Assembly (NCBI GenBank): GCA_006352455.1
Contig: VANL01000067.1
Span: forward strand, 1 to 64,000
Reading direction: 5' to 3'
DNA length: 64,000 nucleotides
Source: Brachionus sp. 'Tiscar'
Lineage: Eukaryota > Rotifera > Eurotatoria > Ploima > Brachionidae
Part shown: positions 59,101 through 64,000 of the stretch, one piece after another
Layout of the letters: each line of letters starts with the position of its first letter
Position numbering within the stretch: position 1 is the first letter of the stretch
Position numbers and translations under genes: made by a program
Notes under the pieces: generated by a model
Database searches by the model: none
The model's input: the letters and a program-made list of their open reading frames with translations, nothing else
Told to the model about the DNA's origin: nothing

Positions 59101-59220
59101 TTTCAATCTAGTTTAGATTTAAAAAAGGATATCAATAGCTAGTTTTTTGCCCTCTAAACCTTGAAGCTTTGTTGGTCTACCAGACGGCTGTAATAATTGC
59201 CAAAGACCTAAAACACCCAT
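56105..59220 (-). CDS. ERCC5: XPG/ERCC5 nucleotide-excision-repair endonuclease
   Basis: Exon 1 (59133-59220, 88 nt) encodes MGVLGLWQLLQPSGRPTKLQ and ends inside the codon of the catalytic Asp of AIDISIWL. Exon 2 (58696-59062) finishes the XPG-N region: IKPIFVFDGPNVPKLKQR. Exon 3 (from 58645) carries DPNVFESLPDDVKFDILLEQ, then a long acidic spacer (58369-57278), as in XPG but not FEN1, EXO1 or GEN1. The XPG-I region follows (LFGLPYVQSPGEAEAQCA; SITEDSDVWLFGARKVYKNF), the H3TH block LLVGSDYTEGVENVGIVKA, and the last exon with WSMPDLDSIRKFLIKKMNW and TIQKTIENFF. A basic tail (KRSNTKKK) ends it. XPG cuts the damaged strand 3' of the lesion and helps hold TFIIH. The first intron looks U12-type. 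Confidence 0.93.
59063..59132 (-). other. Candidate U12-type (minor spliceosome) intron 1 of XPG
   Basis: There is no GT donor near the end of exon 1. The minus strand reads ...GCTATTG then ATATCCTTTTTT, a perfect U12 5' splice site. ATCCCTAACTCT, one change from the U12 branch consensus TCCTTAAC, lies ~11 nt before ATTTAA|ACATTAGC. Splicing G|ATATCC...TTTAA|AC restores GAC ATT AGC (Asp-Ile-Ser), giving an AT-AA intron of 70 bp. The alternative GAT|ATCC...AAAC|ATT also restores the frame, but shifts the donor off the U12 consensus by 2 nt. Confidence 0.75.
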
Positions 59221-59947
59221 TTGACATTTAAAAATAAATCTAAATATTTTATTTTTTCATTTTTTAAAATATTTAAATTTTTATTTGTCATAATAAACTT
59301 GTCATTAATTCTGATAAATATGATTTCAAATTAAATAAGTTTAAATTTTTATTTTAAATTGGTTGAAATAGATCCTGAGATAAAAAATTTTTTTACAAAA
59401 TATCCACTTTAATTTCAAATTATTTTTTTTCTAGGAATTAAAAAAAAAAAAAAGTATAAATTTACCATTCTTAACAGAAAACTTAATGACTGTTTAGATG
59501 ACTATTTAGTTTAGTCATTGATTAAATCCTTTTTGCTTATTATGATTATGATTAATTTCTATTGTAAGTATGTGATTGAAATCTAAATTATTTAACTTTA
59601 GTCACCTCAAAATTAAAAAAAATTCAAGCCTTTAAATAATTAATTCAAGTTCATTTTCATGTTTAATCATGCAAACTCACTTATTAATATGTATACATGT
59701 ATATTTCATAAAAAATTTGCATATGTGCATTTTTGCACTATTGACTATAATTTTTTTATTCAAGGAAAAAGTATTTATGCAGAAATAAATTTGAGTTAAA
59801 AATACCATATGACTAAGCTATCATATTTTCTTTTAATTTAATGTGTATATAAAGGTACTCAATGATGCTTTAGAGTATATAAACTGTTCCAACGGATACA
59901 GTCAGAACATTTTATGCTATTTAGAAAAAATTTTAATCCCGAAAAAA
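59221..59947. other. Divergent intergenic region between XPG and TBCEL
   Basis: 727 bp, AT-rich; should hold both promoters. The reading frame of TBCEL is open upstream to 59843, but homology and the Met at 59948 favour that start. Confidence 0.45.
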
Positions 59948-61575
59948 ATGGACGAAGGTGCCGAAGTCCTAAGCGAACTAAAAATTCAGGAAAGTAATAG
60001 TCTCTTGGAGGCCATTTATGAGCGATACATAGACTTGACTGATCTAAATGGACAACACACATATTCGCTTCATTACAAAGGCGGTTCTTTGTCCAGGAAT
60101 GGATTAAGCCAAAGACAGACACAAAATGAAAACAGTCCGCCACCTATCTCACAGAATGACATTCAAATTAGCATCACTACCTCCCCCAGAAAGTCTGGTA
60201 ATTAAATAGCGTTTTATTAGCTTTTTAGATTAAAGCTTTTTAATTTTTTTTTTGTTTAGTTTTTGCATCAGTTAGTGCAGTACTGAGTGGTAAATGCTTA
60301 AGCACATGTGGCGACTGTGTCGATTTAGAGAATAAATGCAAAAATTTGATGGAATTAGACATTTCAAATAATATGTTTAGTGATTGGAATGAGGTATGAT
60401 TTAAAAAATATTTATATGGATAGAAACTAATTTATTTGTGTTGCTAGATACGCAAGCTGTTAAATTCTTTAAAGAAATTAAAACATTTAAATCTTACATC
60501 AAATAAATTGGCCAATTTTAACCCAAGCTCTGAGTCATCAGATGAGGAAACCAAAATAACTAAAACCATTGAATACTTCAGCATCGAATGGCCATTAAAT
60601 GAAAATCAAATTTTATATGACAATCTTAAAACATTGGTACTAAATGAATGCTTTATTGATTTGCGATTAATAGAGTGCCTAGTTACCCGTCTGAGCGGTC
60701 TCAATGAGCTACACTTGTCTCGCAACGGCTACAAGCATGTCAATTTTTCAACAAGTCTACGCAATCAATCAGTTAAGATTCTCTATTTGAGCAACAATCT
60801 TCTCGACGATTGGAACCAAATTGCCAAGATTGGATTTTGTTTTCCAAATCTAGAGCAGTTGGTTCTCAGCAGCAATCCTTTGAAAGATTTCGAAATTGAA
60901 CCAAGCCAAAACTTGGAATGCTTGAATGAAGCAAAAAACTCTGATTTATTTAAAAATTTAAACATTTTAAACATAAATAAAATAAAACTTGACCAATGGT
61001 CAAGTCTTGATGCTCTGAAATATTTTCCCAGTCTGAAACATGTACGAATTCATGAAATACCACTGCTGGAAAATATCAAAACTGAAGAAGAAAGACATAA
61101 TTTATTAGTTGGTTATTTGGATAAGAATATATCTTATTTGAATGGTAGCAATATTCCATCTCAGTTTAAAGAAACTTGTGAGCGTAAATTTATACGCTTT
61201 TTCATGGATCAAGAGCCAAAGCCGGCTAGATACTTTGAACTTGAGGCAAAGCATGGCAAATTAAATCGTTTGGCTGATGTAAAACTAGATGTCGGAAAAA
61301 CTGTTTATATGAAAATAAAATACAATGATAAATCTATTTTTCAAAATGTAAAAGTGAGACAAACTGTTAGTGAATTAAAGAAAAGCTTAGAAAATTTTGT
61401 CGGTGAACCATCGGCAAAATTTAGAATATTCTATATAGACAAAGAAGCTGAATCGGCTTTTGGTCATGATGAGTTAAAGCTTAGTAAAACGAGTCTATTA
61501 TCTCTTAAACTTAAGAATGGAGATGAATTTGACATTTGTTTGAAGCAAACATCACCAATTAAACCAATTCGATAA
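59948..61575 (+). CDS. TBCEL: Tubulin-specific chaperone cofactor E-like protein
   Basis: Three exons (59948-60197, 60260-60393, 60448-61575) give 503 residues; human TBCEL has 424. The N-terminal segment SLLEAIYERYIDL starts it, then leucine-rich repeats (LMELDISNNMFSDWNE; LKHLNLTSNKL; LNELHLSRNGY; VKILYLSNNLLDDWNQIAKI; LEQLVLSSNPL; LKHVRIHEIPLLENIKTEEE), the LRR cap block SYLNGS...ERKFIRFFMD, and a C-terminal ubiquitin-like domain ending in NGDEFDICLK. There is no CAP-Gly domain, which separates TBCEL from TBCE. TBCEL destabilises tubulin dimers and can send tubulin to the proteasome. A Ser/Glu-rich insert (SSESSDEE) after the second LRR is extra. Confidence 0.9.
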
Positions 61576-61929
61576 TTTATTCTGATTACAATTTTTTTTT
61601 TTTTTGTGTGTGTGTTTTTTATTTTTAGTGATAAATATTTATTAGAATAATAAAAAATTGTAAATTAAAAAATTTGTAAATCATTATTAAAAAATCCATT
61701 GGATCGATCAGTTCTGAAAATTATTTGAAGAGATTTTCATTTTTATCTAAATATTTTGTCCAATTTTAAACTATTCAAAAAGTTCTGCTAAAAATAATAA
61801 AATTTTTCTATCTTAAATTTTAAGTAATTTTTCCTAGATATGTGAAATTTAAATACAAATAGGACCAAAATATTTTATTTTATTTTAAATTGTCAAATTT
61901 CAAACTAAACTTTAAAAAAATCATTTATA

Positions 61930-62150
61930 ACTTTGGTTCAAATGGTCAAAAATTTGTTCTGCAGATGAAACAAAGTGAAACAATAGTTGTTGTTACTACA
62001 TTTGTCTGAAATATCTGTGCCAATTAATTGTATTTTATTTTTAAAACTTTTAAATAGAGTGCAATTTTACAGACTTATGCAGTGGGTGAAACAACAGCTG
62101 TTTCACTTTATTTCTTCAGAAAAAAAAATACTTGACCATTAGAACATAAT
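61930..62150. mobile_element. MITE with ~50-bp inverted ends
   Basis: The left arm GTTCAAATGGTCAAAAATTT...AAAGTGAAACAATAGTTGTT and the right arm, read in reverse, GTTCTAATGGTCAAGTATTT...AAAGTGAAACAGCTGTTGTT pair over ~50 bp with few mismatches. About 100 bp of AT-rich sequence lies between. Outer limits are uncertain by ~10 bp. Confidence 0.75.
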
Positions 62151-62349
62151 TTATATTTTTATTTCCTTTCTGTATTGGAATTTTAGTTTGAAATTTAACA
62201 GTGCTTTATTATTTTTGTTAAATTAAAAATTTTAATTTAAAATCAACTAAATCAATATTATCCTACAGTATGTAGCAAATATTTATAAATTAATTATTTT
62301 ATTTATCTTCTTAAACTTTTCACTGATTTTAATTCTAAAACTCAAAGGG

Positions 62350-63047
62350 TTAAGATTAGTAAGTATGCTGTAATGAGATTTGTCCAAAAAATGGTTAAGA
62401 GTCTCATACAGCGGTCAGAAAACCTTTTCTAAACATAAAAGAGAGACAAAAAAGATATAAGTGGTGTAAACAGAGGCTTAATTAAAAAGTTAATCACTGG
62501 TCCAGAGTTATTTTCAGTGACGAGTCCAATTTAGAGGTCTTTAATTGTAAATCAAGATTAAAATAATAGTTAAAAGGTTTAAAAATAAGTTTCATCAGAA
62601 GTTCTGTATACCAAGGTTACAAAACGGTAGAGGCTCAGCCAGTATGTTGGGATGCATTTCTTACGAGGCCGAATTAATCAATTTTTCTAGATCAACACTT
62701 TGGAAAACAATCTTTTACCTTTTACTGAACTCCTACATAAGCCAGGTGATTTTTAGATTTATCAGCAACATGTCGCTTCGGCATATAGCGATCGATGCGT
62801 AAACAAAATAACAGAAAATTGAGGTTCTGCCATGGTGTGGACGCTCATCAGATCTCAACCCAATCGAGAACTTATGGTCATACATGGATGCAAAATTGGT
62901 TGACACTAAAGTATCCTCTATTGAGCATTTAAAAGAGGTTATACACAAGGAATGGTTAAAGATTCCGCACAAAAATGTATTGATTGAATCTATGCCAAAA
63001 AGAGTTTCGGCTTATTACAACGCCAAATGCGGCCATTTCAAATATTA
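62350..63047 (+). pseudogene. Tc1/mariner transposase relic
   Basis: Frames shift several times. Recognisable pieces are VKRFKNKFHQKFCIPRLQNG with GSASMLGCISYEAE (the GGGSVMVWGCFS block), a damaged YQQ-type block at about 62760, and an intact end at 62821-63047: EVLPWCGRSSDLNPIENLWS, then LKEVIHKEWLKIP and a stop. The last piece contains the third catalytic residue (NPIEN, DD34E type). The middle catalytic Asp region is broken. No terminal repeats were assigned. Confidence 0.85.
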
Positions 63048-63698
63048 AATTTTAAAAATTTCTAAACTTTTGAACTGTTTTTTATTAAATTAATTTTTAC
63101 GATTTTTTCATTTTGTATTTTTTAAGGATTTTTTTTCATATAATTTTTTTTTGTTGGTTTTATTTTTTAGGATTTATGACAAATGAAAAATAAAAAAAAA
63201 GTCGCTTAATATTATAATAAACTTTATAAACTAAATATCTTCTTCGTTTTAAAAAATAGTGCTAACGTCTTGTTACTCGCATATAAAGCCCTGCTTCCTG
63301 TATCTTAGACTTTATTCCTTTGTTTGTATCAAATAAATGATCATCTTAAATCTAATTAATGTTTTATTTTTTGTCTTTAGGTAAAAAAAAGGTGCCGCAA
63401 AGTATGTTGTACTTTGTTAGAATATGTTAGTCTCTTGAAGATATTTTTAGATTAGAAAATCTCTATTTGGATTCATGCTGTCAAAAATTACCTGAATATA
63501 TCTGAAAACCGGTTTAAATTATTTTTTTATTAAATATAAAGAATAAATTCTCTTTTAAATTAATTCAGATTTAAATTAATGATTATTTTGCAAAATAAAA
63601 AAATGTTTTATGTTTCTCAATTAATAGGTATAAGCATTTTTTTAAAAAATATTATTTTGTTTTAAAAAATCAGACTTATAATTAAACAATATTTCATT

Positions 63699-64000
63699 AT
63701 GTCTTGGATTTTCAAAGGAAAAGCAAAAGGAATAGGAAGATATGTGTCTAATCCGTTCAAGAAGTCGCCTTCTCAACTACCTCAATCGCCGAATGCTCCC
63801 AAAACGGGTCTTGAAGATGTACAGAATACAATAAATTTGAGAAATTCAGAAAATAGAGAAACTTTAAGAAAAAAAATGTTCAATTATTTTAAACAAATTT
63901 ATACAGACTATGTGGATGTTGGGAAAGATACATACAAATCCATGAAAGATCATCCGTTCAAGGCCCTAGGCTATGGAATATTCATGAGCTCAATGATCAT
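63699..64000 (+). CDS. TIMM29: TIM29, mitochondrial inner-membrane translocase subunit (3' end outside window)
   Basis: The frame is open from ATG 63699 to the window end (100 residues). The N-terminus is basic (MSWIFKGKAKGIGRYVSNPF), fitting mitochondrial targeting. FNYFKQIYTDYVDVGKDTYK followed by SMKDHPFKALGYGIF matches the TIM29 block in which a DY-(A/V)-(D/E) helix precedes the membrane segment. TIM29 is the metazoan subunit that stabilises the TIM22 carrier translocase and contacts the TOM complex. The C-terminal half is not in the window, so the call rests on this one block. Confidence 0.72.
   Translation, partial: MSWIFKGKAKGIGRYVSNPFKKSPSQLPQSPNAPKTGLEDVQNTINLRNSENRETLRKKMFNYFKQIYTDYVDVGKDTYKSMKDHPFKALGYGIFMSSMI

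Larger units (their letters stand above)
61576..63698. other. Intergenic region with MITE and Tc1 relic
   Basis: Between TBCEL and TIMM29. Starts with a (TG)n tract near 61604. No host gene is seen besides the elements listed separately. Confidence 0.5.

Noticed and set aside
56105..59220. FEN1, EXO1 or GEN1 instead of XPG
   Set aside because: The very long acidic spacer between the N and I nuclease regions and the LPDDVKFDIL-type block are XPG-specific.
60508..61575. Full-length TBCE (with CAP-Gly) rather than TBCEL
   Set aside because: No CAP-Gly domain is present in the N-terminal exon, and the LRR plus ubiquitin-like layout fits TBCEL.
62733..62972. 79-codon minus-strand frame
   Set aside because: Antisense shadow of the Tc1 transposase relic.
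1..64000. CRISPR arrays, operons, ribosome binding sites, prophage
   Set aside because: The window is eukaryotic nuclear DNA with spliced genes; no regularly spaced repeats or bacterial signals are present.

Overview
The window is nuclear DNA from a small-genome metazoan. It is very AT-rich. Genes are split by many short GT-AG introns (often 45-70 bp), most coding sequence is ordinary animal housekeeping genes, and the DNA between and inside genes is full of decayed transposons. The gene set (SHP2-type phosphatase, BMAL-type clock factor, ApoD-like lipocalin, tektin-4, TIM29, FLVCR transporters, ZNF277) is animal; tektin-4 implies motile cilia. Very low GC, short introns and LINE-, Tc1- and MULE-type debris would fit a monogonont rotifer such as Brachionus, but this is an impression, not a proof. 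No bacterial genes, tRNA, rRNA or CRISPR were seen.

Layout: 1-987 end of an FG nucleoporin; 1.5-2.6 kb a decayed DNA transposon; 4.3-5.9 kb NASP (minus), head to head with SFT2D (6.4-7.3 kb, plus); 7.9-8.7 kb LINE and MITE debris; 8.8-9.5 kb lipocalin (minus); 11.6-13.6 kb SSRP1 (plus); 13.9-14.7 kb a GC-richer repeat cluster; 15.0-17.9 kb SHP2/PTPN11 (minus); 18.3-25.0 kb ANAPC5 (minus) with two MITEs and a LINE in its introns; 26.1-26.5 kb elongin B (minus); 27.5-28.5 kb CREC-type EF-hand protein and 28.7-30.5 kb ZNF277 (plus); 32.6-34.8 kb tektin-4 (minus); 35.8-37.5 kb a MULE relic with a LINE tail inside it; 38.6-44.7 kb two tandem FLVCR-like transporters (plus); 47.2-50.7 kb a BMAL/cycle bHLH-PAS factor (plus); 53.2-54.5 kb PRMT6-like methyltransferase (plus); 56.1-59.2 kb XPG/ERCC5 (minus); 59.9-61.6 kb TBCEL (plus); 61.9-63.1 kb a MITE and a Tc1 transposase relic; 63.7 kb to the end the start of TIMM29.

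The genes do not form one pathway. Two histone chaperones (NASP and the FACT subunit SSRP1) lie within 8 kb, and the two FLVCR copies are a clear tandem duplication. The most interesting signals are: an apparent U12-type (minor spliceosome) first intron in XPG, at the same codon phase and after the same 88-nt exon as I recall for human ERCC5, here with an unusual AT-AA border; an SSRP1 that lacks its HMG box, as yeast Pob3 does; and at least five unrelated MITE families with TA-flanked inverted repeats, one of them a polypyrimidine/polypurine hairpin.
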